From: Streptomyces sp. ISL-98
GTDB lineage: Bacteria > Actinomycetota > Actinomycetes > Streptomycetales > Streptomycetaceae
Assembly (NCBI RefSeq): GCF_018614055.1
Contig: NZ_JAGGPB010000013.1
Span: forward strand, 124,001-188,000
Length of the DNA: 64,000 bases
Direction: 5' to 3'
The notes under the pieces were generated by a model that saw only the letters and a program-made list of their open reading frames with translations, was not told the DNA's origin and did no database searches. How positions within the stretch are numbered: position 1 is the first letter of the stretch; the number at the start of each line of letters is the position of its first letter. Both the position numbers and the translations under genes were made by a program. This document shows positions 50,697 to 61,023 of this stretch, one piece after another.

Positions 50697-53600
50697 GTGA
50701 GCTCCTCCACTTCCACAGGTTCGGCCTGGAATCCGCCACACCGTCAAGCACGGCTGGAGGTCCCCCCAAGCCGGCAAGGGCGTAGGGGGCGGACCCCGGG
50801 CGCGTACCGACTGGTACGTACCCCGCCGGGACCTGTGGATCCTCCTCTTCTGGACGCACGACAGCGTGCCGTGGTTGACCATGCGGGCGGACCGCTGCTT
50901 GTTCTCGCGGGACCCGGCACGGGCAAGACGACGACCCTGGTGGAGGCCGTCGCCGCGCGCGTCGCCAAAGGGGCCTCTCCCGAGCGGATCCTGGTCCTCA
51001 CTTTCAGCCGCAAGGCGGCGGTGGAACTGCGCGACAGGATGGCCCTCCGTCTCGGCGGCGCGTACGGGCCGCAGGCGACCACCTTTCACTCCTTCTGCTA
51101 CGCCCTGGTCCGCGCCCACCAGGACAGCGATCTCTTCAGCGAACCGCTGCGGCTGCTGTCCGGCCCCGAACAGGACGTGGCGGTACGAGAGCTGCTGGCG
51201 GGCCACGTGGACCTGGACCGCACCGGCCTGCCCTCCGACGTCCACTGGCCGGACGAACTGCGCGCCTGCCTCACCACCCGTGGCTTCGCCGACGAGGTCC
51301 GCGCGGTGCTGGCACGCAGCCGGGAACTGGGCCTGGGACCCGACGCGCTGGGCGCCTTCGCCGCCCGTACAGGACGGCCCGACTGGAAGGCGGCAGCCGC
51401 CTTCCTCGCCGAATATCTCGACGTACTCGACATGCAGGGAGTCCTCGACTACGCCGAGCTGGTGCACCGCGCAGTACTGCTCGCCGAAGAGGCGGAGCTC
51501 ACGGGCCGGCTCAGTGCGCAGTACGACGCGGTCTTCGTGGACGAGTACCAGGACACCGACGCCGCGCAGGTCCGCCTCCTGCACGCACTCGCCGGATCGG
51601 GCCGCACGCTCGTCGCTTTCGGCGACCCGGACCAGTCGATCTACGCCTTCCGGGGCGCGGACGTCGGCGGCATCCTCCAGTTCCCCGACCACTTCCCCCG
51701 TACGGACGGGAGGCCGGCTCCGGTAGAGGTGCTGACCACATCACGCCGCTCGGGCGCCGACCTCCTGACGGCCACGCGCCTGCTCACCCGCCGCATGCCG
51801 CTGACCCGCCTTCCGGCCGAAAAGGTACGGGCGCACAGGGACCTGTCCCCGGTACGGGAGGGAGGCCGTACGGACGTCTTCACGTACCCGACAGCGGGCA
51901 CGGAACTCGACAACATCGCCGACATCCTGCGCCGCGCCCACCTGGAGGAGGGCGTGCCGTGGAACGAGATGGCGGTACTCGTCCGGGCCGGCGGCCGCAC
52001 GATCCCAGCGGTACGCCGGGCCCTCACCTCTGCGGGAGTCCCCCTGGAGATAGACGGCGACGACCTCCCGCTGCGCCACGAGCCGGCGGTGACCCCGCTG
52101 CTGACGGCCCTGAGAGCGGTGGCAGAGGCAGCACTGCACCCTCGGGAAGGGGCCGGCGAGGGGAACAGTCCCGCGCCCGCCTCCACCTGGCTCCGCACCG
52201 AAACCGCCACCGAGCTGCTCACCTCCCCCCTCGCCGGCATGGACACCGCCGACCTCCGCCGCCTCGGCCGCGCCCTGCGCGACGAGGAGCGCGCCGCAGG
52301 CAACCGCCTGCCCCCACCCTCCGACGAGCTCCTCGCCCGCGCCCTCGCGGAGCCCGAGCGGCTGGCCGCGCACGACCCGGCGTACGCCCGAGGCGCCCAG
52401 CGCCTCGGCGCGCTCCTCGGCAAGGCGTGCGAGCTCCTCGAAGCCGGCGGCACCGCCGAAGAGGCCCTCTGGGAGCTCTGGGACGGCACCCCCTGGCCGG
52501 GGCGCCTCGAACGCGCCGCCCTGCGCGGCGGAGCCGCAGGCCGTAACGCCGACCGCGACCTCGACGCGGTGTGCGCACTTTTCGACACCGCGGCCCGCGC
52601 CGAAGAGCGCTCAGGCGGCCGGGGCGCGCTGAACTTCCTGGAAGAGCTCGACGCCCAGGACATCGCCGCCGACACCCTCAGCAAGCGCGCCGTACGCCCG
52701 GACGCCGTACGCCTGATGACGGCCCACCGTTCCAAGGGCCTTGAATGGAGCCTGGTCGTCGTAGCGGGCGTCCAGGAGGGCCTCTGGCCGGACCTGCGCC
52801 GCCGGGGCTCCCTCCTCGAAGCCGACCGCATCGGCCGCGACGGCCTGGCCGAACCCCTCACCCCGGGCGCGCTCCTCGCCGAAGAGCGCCGCCTTTTCTA
52901 CGTCGCGGCGACCCGCGCCCGCGACCGCCTCGTCATCACCGCCGTCAAGGCCCCCGCCGACGACGGCGACCAGCCCTCCCGCTTCCTCACCGAGCTCGGC
53001 GTAGAACCGCGCGACGTCACAGGCCGCCCCCGCCGCCCCCTCGCCGTCGCCCCGCTCGTCGCCGAGCTGCGCGCCACCACCGTCGACCCGGCCGCGACCC
53101 CCGCCCTGCGGGACGCCGCCGCCCGCCGCCTGGCCCGGCTGGCCGCGCTCGCGGACGAGGACGGCCAGCCGCTGGTCCCTTCCGCGCACCCGTACCGCTG
53201 GTGGGGCCTGTACGAGCCGACGCAGAGCAGCATCCCGCTGCGGGACCGCGACCAGCCCGTAGCCCTCTCCGGCAGCGCCCTGGACCAGCTCGCCAACACC
53301 TGCTCCCTCCAGTGGTTCCTGGGCCGCGAGGTCAAGGCGGACGCCCCCGCCACAGCGGCCCAGGGCTTCGGCAACGTCGTCCACGTCCTCGCCGACGAGG
53401 TCGCGTCCGGCCGTACGCCCGCAGACCTCGCCGTACTGATGGAGCGCCTCGACTCCGTCTGGGACGCCCTTGCTTTCGACGCCCCCTGGAAGTCCCAGCA
53501 GGAGAAGGAGCACGCGCGCGTCGCGCTCGAACGCTTCCTCCAGTGGCACGTCATGGACCGCGGCGGCCGCACCACTGTCGCGACCGAGCACGACTTCGAC

Positions 53601-54062
53601 GTGACGCTGGAGGCGGGCGGATCGTACGAGGTACGGATCCGCGGCTCCATGGACCGCGTCGAGGAGGACGCGGAGGGACGGGCGTACGTCGTCGACTTCA
53701 AGACCGGGAAATCGACCCCCACACGCGACGAGGTCGCCCACCACCCCCAGCTGGCCGTGTACCAGCTTGCGGTACGGGAGGGCGCCGTGGACGACGCCTT
53801 CGGCGGCACGCGCCCCGAGCCCGGCGGCGCGGAACTCGTACAACTGCGTCAGGCGGCGGCGAAGAAGGACGGCGGGGAAGCCCTTCCCAAAATCCAGGCA
53901 CAGGAGCCGCTCGCGGGGGAGTGGGTCGGCGACCTGCTCGCCACGGCCGCGGGCCGCGTACTCGACGAGCGCTTCGCACCGGCCACCGGCCAGCACTGCA
54001 CGCACTGCGCCTTCCGCGCGTCGTGCAGCGCACAGCCGGAGGGCCGCCACGTAATCGACTAG
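50697..54062 (+). CDS. adnA: AdnA-type helicase-nuclease subunit
   Basis: The predicted protein has 1121 residues of the UvrD/RecB type. Walker A is LAGPGTGKTTTL (residues 71-81), with VDEYQDT (motif II), GDPDQSIYAFRGA (III), LTAHRSKGLEW (V) and YVAATRARD (VI). The C-terminal RecB-like nuclease has YVVDFKTGKS. Cysteines in ANTCSLQWF and HCTHCAFRASC form a Fe-S cluster-type pattern. In mycobacteria AdnAB resects double-strand breaks, and the order here equals Rv3202c-Rv3201c. GTG 50697 is the start. The gene is followed after 52 bases by adnB. Confidence 0.8.
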   Translation: MSSSTSTGSAWNPPHRQARLEVPPSRQGRRGRTPGAYRLVRTPPGPVDPPLLDARQRAVVDHAGGPLLVLAGPGTGKTTTLVEAVAARVAKGASPERILVLTFSRKAAVELRDRMALRLGGAYGPQATTFHSFCYALVRAHQDSDLFSEPLRLLSGPEQDVAVRELLAGHVDLDRTGLPSDVHWPDELRACLTTRGFADEVRAVLARSRELGLGPDALGAFAARTGRPDWKAAAAFLAEYLDVLDMQGVLDYAELVHRAVLLAEEAELTGRLSAQYDAVFVDEYQDTDAAQVRLLHALAGSGRTLVAFGDPDQSIYAFRGADVGGILQFPDHFPRTDGRPAPVEVLTTSRRSGADLLTATRLLTRRMPLTRLPAEKVRAHRDLSPVREGGRTDVFTYPTAGTELDNIADILRRAHLEEGVPWNEMAVLVRAGGRTIPAVRRALTSAGVPLEIDGDDLPLRHEPAVTPLLTALRAVAEAALHPREGAGEGNSPAPASTWLRTETATELLTSPLAGMDTADLRRLGRALRDEERAAGNRLPPPSDELLARALAEPERLAAHDPAYARGAQRLGALLGKACELLEAGGTAEEALWELWDGTPWPGRLERAALRGGAAGRNADRDLDAVCALFDTAARAEERSGGRGALNFLEELDAQDIAADTLSKRAVRPDAVRLMTAHRSKGLEWSLVVVAGVQEGLWPDLRRRGSLLEADRIGRDGLAEPLTPGALLAEERRLFYVAATRARDRLVITAVKAPADDGDQPSRFLTELGVEPRDVTGRPRRPLAVAPLVAELRATTVDPAATPALRDAAARRLARLAALADEDGQPLVPSAHPYRWWGLYEPTQSSIPLRDRDQPVALSGSALDQLANTCSLQWFLGREVKADAPATAAQGFGNVVHVLADEVASGRTPADLAVLMERLDSVWDALAFDAPWKSQQEKEHARVALERFLQWHVMDRGGRTTVATEHDFDVTLEAGGSYEVRIRGSMDRVEEDAEGRAYVVDFKTGKSTPTRDEVAHHPQLAVYQLAVREGAVDDAFGGTRPEPGGAELVQLRQAAAKKDGGEALPKIQAQEPLAGEWVGDLLATAAGRVLDERFAPATGQHCTHCAFRASCSAQPEGRHVID

Positions 54063-54114
54063 TTGAAAAGCGGACGGACCGGGAGTGTCGGAGGGGGCGG
54101 ATAGCCTCTCTGGG

Positions 54115-57100
54115 GTGTCCGACCGAATCACCGACCCCGAGCAGCTCAAAGAGCTCCTCGGCATCCCGTTCACCCCGGAGCAGATGGCGTGCATCACCGC
54201 ACCGCCTGCCCCGCAGGTCATCGTGGCCGGAGCCGGTTCGGGCAAGACGACGGTCATGGCAGCGCGCGTGGTGTGGCTGGTTGGAACGGGACAGGTCGCC
54301 CCGGAGCAGGTGCTGGGCCTGACCTTCACCAACAAGGCGGCCGGCGAGCTCGCCGAGCGCGTCCGCAAGGCCCTGGTCCGCGCCGGAGTGACCGACCCCG
54401 ACGTGATCGACCCCGACAATCCGCCCGGCGAGCCCCGGATCTCGACGTACCACGCCTTCGCCGGCCAGCTCCTCACCGAACACGGCCTGCGCATCGGCCT
54501 GGAACCGACCGCCCGCCTCCTCGCCGACGCGACCCGCTATCAGCTCGCCGCCCGCGTACTGCGCGAGGCGCCCGGCCCGTACCCCGCGCTGACCAAGTCC
54601 TTCCCGGCGCTGGTCAGCGACCTGCTGGCGCTGGACGGCGAGCTGGCCGAGCACCTCGTACGCCCCGAGAGCCTCGCGGCGTACGACACGGAACTCCTGA
54701 GCACCCTCGCATCCGTCAAGCTCACCAACGCCGACCTGCGCAAGGTCCCCGAGGCCGCCGCCGCCCGCCTCGAACTGCTGGAGCTGACCACCCGCTACCG
54801 CGAGGCCAAGCGCAGCCGCGACCTCCTCGACTTCGGCGACCAGATCGCGCTCTCCGCCGAGCTCGCGCTCACCAGCCAGGAGACCGGCCGGATCCTGCGC
54901 GACGAATTCCGAGTCGTTCTCCTCGACGAGTACCAGGACACGTCGGTGGCGCAGCGCCTCCTGCTCTCCGGGCTGTTCGGCGGCGGCACAGGGCACGCGG
55001 TGACGGCCGTCGGCGACCCCTGCCAGGCGATCTACGGCTGGCGCGGCGCCTCCGTCGCCAACCTCGACGACTTCCCCGCCCACTTCCCGTACGTGGACGG
55101 CCGCCCCGCCACCCGCCACTCCCTCAGCGAGAACCGCCGCAGCGGCGGGCGCCTCCTGGACCTCGCCAACGGCCTGGCCGTCCCGCTGCGCGCCATGCAC
55201 GAGGGCGTGGAAGCCCTGCGCCCCGCGCCCGGCGCCGAGCGCGACGGCATCGTCCGCTGCGCCCTTCTCCGTACGCATGCGGAGGAGATCGACTGGCTGG
55301 CCGACTCGATCGCCCACCTTGTCCGTACGGGCAAGGAGCCCGGCGAAATCGCGGTTCTGTGCCGTACGGCGGGCGACTTCGCCGAGATCCAGGGCGCACT
55401 GGTCGCCCGGGACATACCGGTCGAGGTGGTCGGCCTGTCCGGGCTCCTGCATCTCCCGGAGGTCGCGGACCTGGTCGCGGTCTGCGAAGTCCTCCAGGAC
55501 CCGGGTGCCAATGCGTCGCTCGTACGTCTCCTCACCGGGCCCCGCTGGCGCATAGGGCCGCGCGATCTGGCGCTGCTCGGGCGCAGGGCCAGGCTGCTGG
55601 TCCACCGCGCACAGGGCGACGACGCGGACCCCGACAGCCGACTGGCCGAGGCAGTGGAGGGCGTGGACCCGTCCGAGGTGATCTCCCTAGCCGACGCGCT
55701 CGACACCTTCCTGGACTCCGGCGGTACGGACGACGGCCTGCCCTTCTCCGCCGACGCGAGGGTCCGCTTCGCCCGCCTCGCCGCCGAACTGCGCGACCTG
55801 CGCCGCTCGCTCGCCGACCCGCTCATGGACGTACTGCACCGGGTTCTCGCCACCACGGGCCTCGAAGTGGAACTCTCCGCCTCACCGCACGCCCTGGCCG
55901 CCCGCCGCCGCGAGACGCTGAGCAACTTCCTGGACATAGCGGCCAGCTTCGCGGCGCTGGACGGCGAAGCGACGCTCCTGGCCTTCCTGGGCTTCCTTCG
56001 TACGGCAGCCCAGTACGAAAAGGGCCTGGACAACGCACTGCCCGGCGGCGAGAACACGGTCAAGGTCCTCACCGCCCACAAGTCCAAGGGCCTGGAATGG
56101 GACGTCGTCGTCGCCCCGGGCCTGGTCACGGGCCACTTCCCGAGCGAACAGTCCCGCGACTCCTGGGCCTCCCAGGCCAAGGTGCTGCCGCACGCACTGC
56201 GCGGGGACGCGAAGACGCTCCCGGACGTCCGGGACTGGGACGCGAAGGGCATCAAGGCGTTCAAGGACGCCATGAAGGCCCACCAGCACACCGAGGAACT
56301 CCGCCTCGGCTACGTCACGTTCACGCGCCCGCGCTCCCTGCTCCTCGGCTCGGGCCACTGGTGGGGCCCGACCCAGAAGAAACCGCGCGGCCCTTCGGCG
56401 TTCCTCCAGGCCCTGTACGACCACTGCGCGACCGGATTCGGCGAGATCGAGGTCTGGGCGGACGAGCCGACGGAGGACGAGGAAAACCCGTCCCTGCGAG
56501 ACGCATCAGCGGACCAGGCCTGGCCCCTCCCGCTGGACGCCACGTCGATGTCCCGCCGCCGCCGGGCGGCGGACATGGTGCTGGCCCACTTGAACGCCCT
56601 CACGACGCCTTCCGCCGACGACCCGCACGAGGAAAAACCCCACCAGGAGTGGGACGAAGGAGACGCGTCAGTCTGGGACGAGCGCGCCGCAGGAGACGAG
56701 GCGGACGGCACACAGGCCGCCCCGTTCGCCGACCCGTCGTCCTGGGACGGCCTCCTTACGGAGCCCCCTGCGGCGGGGTCTGACCGGGGGGCCAGGGACG
56801 ATGCCGACGGGGGGCAGTGGGCCGGGTTCCCGTCCGGCACGGGCGATCCCGAGTCCGTGTCCTGGGACGGCCTTCCTACGGAGCCCCCTGCGGTGGAGCC
56901 TGACCAGCGGGCGACGGGCGACGCCGACGAGGGGCAGTGGGCAGGGTTCCCGTCCGGCATGGACGACGCGGAGTCCGTGTCCTGGGACGGCCTTCTTACG
57001 GAGCGCCCTGCCGCGCAGCCCGTCCAGCGGGCCACAGATGACGCCCATGAGGGACAGCGGGTCGGGTTCTCGTCCGGCACGGACGACGCCGAGCCCGTGT

Positions 57101-58197
57101 CCTGGGACGGCCTCCTTACCGAGCGCCCCGCGACCGCACCCGACCACGGCGCTGACGCCGCCCATGCGTCCGCCGGGGACGGCACCGACCCGGACCCCGT
57201 CGTCTCCGAAAACCCCTCGGGCGCACTCCGCGCCGAGCGCCCGACGGCACCCGGGGACGGCGACTGCCACCCGTCGCACTCACGCCCGCACTCGGACCCG
57301 GGCAGCCGACCCACCCCGTATCCCGCCCCCCGGCCCCCCGCTGTCGCCCTGCCCCACCCGCGCACAGCGGAGCGCCCCGGCCCCGCATCGCAGCACGGTG
57401 TCTCCGGCCACGACACCGTCCCCGCACGCCCCCACCCCTCCGACCCCGCATCGGCCGGAGGGCCCGGGGCAGGCCAGGGGCGCAGCCGCCTCACCCCCGA
57501 GGAAGCCCGTGCCATCGCTTCCTGGGACCGCGACCTCGACGCACTCGCCGGCGAGCTCCGCCGCGCCCGCGCCACCACCCGCGACGTCCCCCTGCCGCCG
57601 TCCCTCACCGCCTCCCAGCTGCTGCGCCTCGCCGCCGACCCCGACGGCTTCGCCCAGGAACTGGCCCGCCCCATGCCGCGCCCCCCGCAGCCCGCAGCCC
57701 GCCGCGGCACCCGCTTCCACGCCTGGGTGGAGTCCCGCTTCGAGGAACTGCCCCTCCCTATGCTCGGCCCGGACGAGCTGCCCCGAGGCGACGACAGCGA
57801 GGCCGACATCGCGGACGAGCGTGACCTGGCCGAGCTCAAGGAGGCGTTCGAACGCACGCCGTACGCCCGCCGCACCCCGCACCGCATCGAGGCGCCCTTC
57901 CACCTCACCCTCGCCGGCCGCGTGATCAGGGGCCGCATAGACGCCGTGTACCGGGACGAGGACACCGGCACGTACGAGATCGTCGACTGGAAGACCAGCC
58001 GCACACACGCGGCAGACCCCCTCCAGCTGGCGGTCTACCGCCTCGCGTGGGCCGAGCAGCACAACCTCCCCGTCGATGCCGTGGGCGCCGCCTTCCTCTA
58101 CGTCCGGAGTGGTGAAATCGCCCGCCCCGCCCGCCTCCCGGGCCGTGCCGAGCTCGAACGGATCCTGCTGGACGAGCCGGGTCCGGCGGCCGGATAG
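54115..58197 (+). CDS. adnB: AdnB-type helicase-nuclease subunit with linker repeats
   Basis: The predicted protein has 1360 residues. Motor: Walker A VAGAGSGKTTVMAARV, VLLDEYQDTS, GDPCQAIYGWRGA and LTAHKSKGLEWDVV. The helicase end has VTFTRPRSLL. Then comes a disordered linker of about 300 residues with a 40-residue tandem repeat (SWDGLLTE...), and the RecB-like nuclease (YEIVDWKTSRTH, LQLAVYRLAWAEQ). The usual length is about 1100-1200, so the linker accounts for the excess. GTG 54115 is seven bases after TAGCCT, suggesting a leaderless transcript. It works with AdnA in break resection by family knowledge. Confidence 0.8.
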   Translation: MSDRITDPEQLKELLGIPFTPEQMACITAPPAPQVIVAGAGSGKTTVMAARVVWLVGTGQVAPEQVLGLTFTNKAAGELAERVRKALVRAGVTDPDVIDPDNPPGEPRISTYHAFAGQLLTEHGLRIGLEPTARLLADATRYQLAARVLREAPGPYPALTKSFPALVSDLLALDGELAEHLVRPESLAAYDTELLSTLASVKLTNADLRKVPEAAAARLELLELTTRYREAKRSRDLLDFGDQIALSAELALTSQETGRILRDEFRVVLLDEYQDTSVAQRLLLSGLFGGGTGHAVTAVGDPCQAIYGWRGASVANLDDFPAHFPYVDGRPATRHSLSENRRSGGRLLDLANGLAVPLRAMHEGVEALRPAPGAERDGIVRCALLRTHAEEIDWLADSIAHLVRTGKEPGEIAVLCRTAGDFAEIQGALVARDIPVEVVGLSGLLHLPEVADLVAVCEVLQDPGANASLVRLLTGPRWRIGPRDLALLGRRARLLVHRAQGDDADPDSRLAEAVEGVDPSEVISLADALDTFLDSGGTDDGLPFSADARVRFARLAAELRDLRRSLADPLMDVLHRVLATTGLEVELSASPHALAARRRETLSNFLDIAASFAALDGEATLLAFLGFLRTAAQYEKGLDNALPGGENTVKVLTAHKSKGLEWDVVVAPGLVTGHFPSEQSRDSWASQAKVLPHALRGDAKTLPDVRDWDAKGIKAFKDAMKAHQHTEELRLGYVTFTRPRSLLLGSGHWWGPTQKKPRGPSAFLQALYDHCATGFGEIEVWADEPTEDEENPSLRDASADQAWPLPLDATSMSRRRRAADMVLAHLNALTTPSADDPHEEKPHQEWDEGDASVWDERAAGDEADGTQAAPFADPSSWDGLLTEPPAAGSDRGARDDADGGQWAGFPSGTGDPESVSWDGLPTEPPAVEPDQRATGDADEGQWAGFPSGMDDAESVSWDGLLTERPAAQPVQRATDDAHEGQRVGFSSGTDDAEPVSWDGLLTERPATAPDHGADAAHASAGDGTDPDPVVSENPSGALRAERPTAPGDGDCHPSHSRPHSDPGSRPTPYPAPRPPAVALPHPRTAERPGPASQHGVSGHDTVPARPHPSDPASAGGPGAGQGRSRLTPEEARAIASWDRDLDALAGELRRARATTRDVPLPPSLTASQLLRLAADPDGFAQELARPMPRPPQPAARRGTRFHAWVESRFEELPLPMLGPDELPRGDDSEADIADERDLAELKEAFERTPYARRTPHRIEAPFHLTLAGRVIRGRIDAVYRDEDTGTYEIVDWKTSRTHAADPLQLAVYRLAWAEQHNLPVDAVGAAFLYVRSGEIARPARLPGRAELERILLDEPGPAAG
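56740..57150 (+). repeat. 120-bp tandem repeats in the AdnB linker
   Basis: Units begin at 56740, 56860, 56980 and 57100, with exactly 120 bp between starts; the last is partial. Each begins TCCTGGGACGGCCT and encodes SWDGL.TE.PA followed by a variable acidic stretch and a PSGTDDAE-type end. Confidence 0.95.
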
Positions 58198-58207
58198 GCT
58201 CGGGAGC

Positions 58208-59617
58208 ATGAGCGACACCCCGGACAGCGCAGTCCGCACGTACATCGAGGAGCACCGCGAAGCCTTCCTCGGCGACCTCTCCGACTGGCTGCGCATCCCT
58301 TCCGTGTCGGCGCAGCCGGACCACGCCGAGGACGTGTGGCGCAGTGCCGACTGGCTGTGCGTGAAGCTCAAGGAGACCGGCTTCCCGGTCACCGAAATCT
58401 GGCCCACGGACGGCGCCCCCGCGGTCTTCGCCGAGTGGCCGAGCGGCGACCCGGCCGCCCCCACAGTCCTCGTCTACGGGCACCACGACGTGCAGCCCGC
58501 AGCCCGCCAGGACGGCTGGCACACCGACCCCTTCGAGCCGGAGATCGTCGAGGGGCGCCTGTACGCACGCGGCGCGGCCGACGACAAGGGCCAGGTCTTC
58601 TTCCACACGCTCGGGGTACGGGCCCACCTCGCCGCCACCGGCCGCACCGCCCCCGCCGTGAACCTCAAGCTCCTCATCGAGGGCGAGGAGGAGTCCGGCT
58701 CCCCGCACTTCCGTGCCCTGGTCGAACAGCACGCCGCACGGCTGACGGCCGACGCGGTGATCGTCTCGGACACCGGCATGTGGTCCGAGGACACCCCCAC
58801 CGTCTGCACCGGCATGCGCGGCGTCGCGGACTGCGAGATCGACCTGTACGGGCCGGACCAGGACATCCACTCCGGCTCCTTCGGCGGCGCCGTACCGAAT
58901 CCGGCCACCGTCGCAGCCCGTCTCGTCGCTGCCCTGCACGACGCGGACGAGCACGTCACAGTCCCCGGTTTCTACGACGGGATCACGCCCCTCACCGACC
59001 GTGAGCGCGAGCTGTTCGCCGCCCTCCCCTTCGACGAGGCGCAATGGCTCCGTACGGCCAAGTCCCGCGCCACTCTCGGCGAGGCGGGCCACACCACCCT
59101 GGAGCGCGTCTGGGCCCGCCCGACCGCCGAGGTCAACGGCATCGGCGGCGGCTACCAGGGCCCCGGCGGCAAGACGATCATCCCGTCGTCCGCCCACCTG
59201 AAGCTGTCGTTCCGCCTGGTCGCGGGCCAGGATCCGGCCCGTATCGAGCAGTCCGTACGAGACTGGGTCGCGGCCCGGGTACCGGCCGGAATCAGCCACG
59301 AGATCAGCTTCGGCGCCGCCACCCGCCCGTGCCTGACACCGCTGGACCACCCCGCCCTGCAGTCCGTTGTACGGGCAATGGGCCGTGCTTTCGGACAGGA
59401 GATCCTGTTCACACGAGAGGGCGGCTCGGGACCCGCGGCCGATCTTCAGGACGTACTCGGTGCACCCGTTCTTTTCCTGGGTATCTCCGTACCGTCCGAC
59501 GGCTGGCACGCGCCCAACGAGAAGGTCGAGCTCGACCTGCTCATGAAGGGCGTGGAAACGGCCGCATACCTGTGGGGCGACCTCGCGGCGAACTGGCAAC
59601 CCTCCGAAACCGCCTGA
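58208..59617 (+). CDS. M20-family dipeptidase
   Basis: The 469-residue zinc dipeptidase has YGHHDVQPA (metal His and Asp), YARGAADDKGQV (bridging Asp), IEGEEESGSPHF (catalytic and metal Glu) and a later SDGWHAPNEKVEL (metal His). The dimerisation domain includes SGSFGGAVPNPATV. It hydrolyses small peptides or N-acyl amino acids; the substrate is not predictable. ATG 58208 lies seven bases after TAGGCT (58195-58200), which overlaps the adnB stop. Confidence 0.9.
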   Translation: MSDTPDSAVRTYIEEHREAFLGDLSDWLRIPSVSAQPDHAEDVWRSADWLCVKLKETGFPVTEIWPTDGAPAVFAEWPSGDPAAPTVLVYGHHDVQPAARQDGWHTDPFEPEIVEGRLYARGAADDKGQVFFHTLGVRAHLAATGRTAPAVNLKLLIEGEEESGSPHFRALVEQHAARLTADAVIVSDTGMWSEDTPTVCTGMRGVADCEIDLYGPDQDIHSGSFGGAVPNPATVAARLVAALHDADEHVTVPGFYDGITPLTDRERELFAALPFDEAQWLRTAKSRATLGEAGHTTLERVWARPTAEVNGIGGGYQGPGGKTIIPSSAHLKLSFRLVAGQDPARIEQSVRDWVAARVPAGISHEISFGAATRPCLTPLDHPALQSVVRAMGRAFGQEILFTREGGSGPAADLQDVLGAPVLFLGISVPSDGWHAPNEKVELDLLMKGVETAAYLWGDLAANWQPSETA

Positions 59618-59671
59618 GCGTCCTGAACGACCCGAACCAATCCAGTCCATCCGGGGGAGTTGGAAGCACCT

Positions 59672-60625
59672 GTGAGTACCTCGACCGACCAGACGGGCCT
59701 GACAGCGGAGAGCCCGATCGGTCTCACCGCTCCGAGCGGCATCGACCGCGCGGCGCACCACCGTCTCGACGAGGCATGGCTGGCTGCGGCGTGGAGCCAC
59801 CCGACGACCCGCGTCTTCGTGGTCTCCGGCGGACAGGCCCTGGTCGACGACACCCCGGACGGCCGCACCGAACTCGTCATGACCCAGGCCTTCGAGGCCC
59901 CGGTCACCGAGACGCACCGCTACTTCCTCGGTACGGACGAGGACGGCGTCAGCTACTTCGCGCTCCAGAAGGACGCCCTGCCCGGCCGCATGGACCAGTC
60001 CGCGCGCCCGGCGGGCCTGCGCGAAGCCGGACTGCTGCTCTCACCCCGTGACGCGAGCCTGATGCTCCACGCCGTGGCCCTGGAGAACTGGCAGCGACTG
60101 CACCGCTTCTGCTCGCGCTGCGGCGAGCGAACAGTCATCGCGGCGGCGGGCCACATCCGCCGCTGCCAGGCGTGCGGCGCCGAGCACTACCCCCGCACCG
60201 ACCCCGCCGTGATCATGCTCGTCACGGACGAGGACGACCGCGCGCTCCTCGGCCGCCAGGTGCACTGGCCGGAAGGCCGGTTCTCCACGCTCGCAGGCTT
60301 CGTCGAGCCCGGCGAGTCGATCGAGCAGTCGGTGGCGCGCGAGGTCTTCGAGGAGGCGGGCGTCACCGTCGGTCATGTCGAGTACGTCGCCAGCCAGCCG
60401 TGGCCGTTCCCGTCCAGCCTGATGCTGGGCTTCATGGCCCGCGCCACGTCCTCGGAGATCAACGTGGACGGCGAGGAGATCGAAGAGGCGCGCTGGTTCT
60501 CCAGGGACGACCTGCGGAACGCGATCGAGACCGGCGAGATCCTGCCGCCGTCAGGGATCTCGATCGCGGCCCGCCTGGTGGAGCTCTGGTACGGCAAGCC
60601 CCTGCCGAAGCCGCTCAACCTGTAG
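59672..60625 (+). CDS. nudC: NADH pyrophosphatase NudC
   Basis: The predicted protein has 317 residues. The zinc ribbon has FCSRCGE and RCQACGAEH (four Cys). The Nudix box is GFVEPGESIEQSVAREVFEEAGV truncated here to its core GFVEPGE...REVFEEAG. The SQPWPFPSSLMLGF motif is the NudC-specific SQPWPFPxS signature. It cleaves NADH to NMNH and AMP and removes NAD caps from RNA. GTG 59672 is used; TTG 59660 is an alternative. Order equals Rv3199c next to uvrD2. Confidence 0.93.
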   Translation: MSTSTDQTGLTAESPIGLTAPSGIDRAAHHRLDEAWLAAAWSHPTTRVFVVSGGQALVDDTPDGRTELVMTQAFEAPVTETHRYFLGTDEDGVSYFALQKDALPGRMDQSARPAGLREAGLLLSPRDASLMLHAVALENWQRLHRFCSRCGERTVIAAAGHIRRCQACGAEHYPRTDPAVIMLVTDEDDRALLGRQVHWPEGRFSTLAGFVEPGESIEQSVAREVFEEAGVTVGHVEYVASQPWPFPSSLMLGFMARATSSEINVDGEEIEEARWFSRDDLRNAIETGEILPPSGISIAARLVELWYGKPLPKPLNL

Positions 60626-60654
60626 GCAGACCGCGCCCCCGTACATGTGGAATC

Positions 60655-60699
60655 ACATGCGGAAGGCCCCCGAGCCGCGCTCGGGGGCCTTCCGCATGT
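60655..60699. terminator. Bidirectional terminator between nudC and mycoredoxin
   Basis: A perfect 21-bp stem pairs 60655-60675 with 60679-60699 around CGC. It lies between convergent genes and should end both transcripts. Confidence 0.9.
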
Positions 60700-60711
60700 A
60701 CGGGAGTGGTC

Positions 60712-60969
60712 TCAGGCGCCCAGCGCCTGCTTGACCTGGGCCAGGCTCGGGTTGGTCATGACCGACTCCGGGCCGCCCTGGTGCGGGATCACGAGGACGG
60801 TCGGAACTGTCTGGTTTCCGCCGTTCGCCTTCTCGACGAAGGCCGCCGACTCCGGGTCCTGCTCGATGTTGATCTCGTTGTACGTGATGCCCTCGCGGTC
60901 CATCTGGCTCTTGAGCCGACGGCAGTAGCCGCACCACGTGGTGCTGTACATCGTCACAGTTCCCGGCAT
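60712..60969 (-). CDS. mrx1: Mycoredoxin (glutaredoxin-like)
   Basis: The 85-residue thioredoxin-fold protein has the active site TTWCGYCRRLKSQ (Cys13, Cys16), the cis-Pro motif QTVPTVL and a C-terminal SLAQVKQALGA helix. Mycoredoxins reduce mycothiol mixed disulfides in actinobacteria. ATG 60969 has an AAAGGAGCGCC site. A SigR-type promoter lies about 60-80 bases upstream. The neighbour uvrD2 is divergent. Confidence 0.92.
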   Translation of the reverse strand: MPGTVTMYSTTWCGYCRRLKSQMDREGITYNEINIEQDPESAAFVEKANGGNQTVPTVLVIPHQGGPESVMTNPSLAQVKQALGA

Positions 60970-61023
60970 GTCGTTGGCGCTCCTTTGATTCGCTGGGGGA
61001 TTCGTATATTTCCCAGGGACTCG

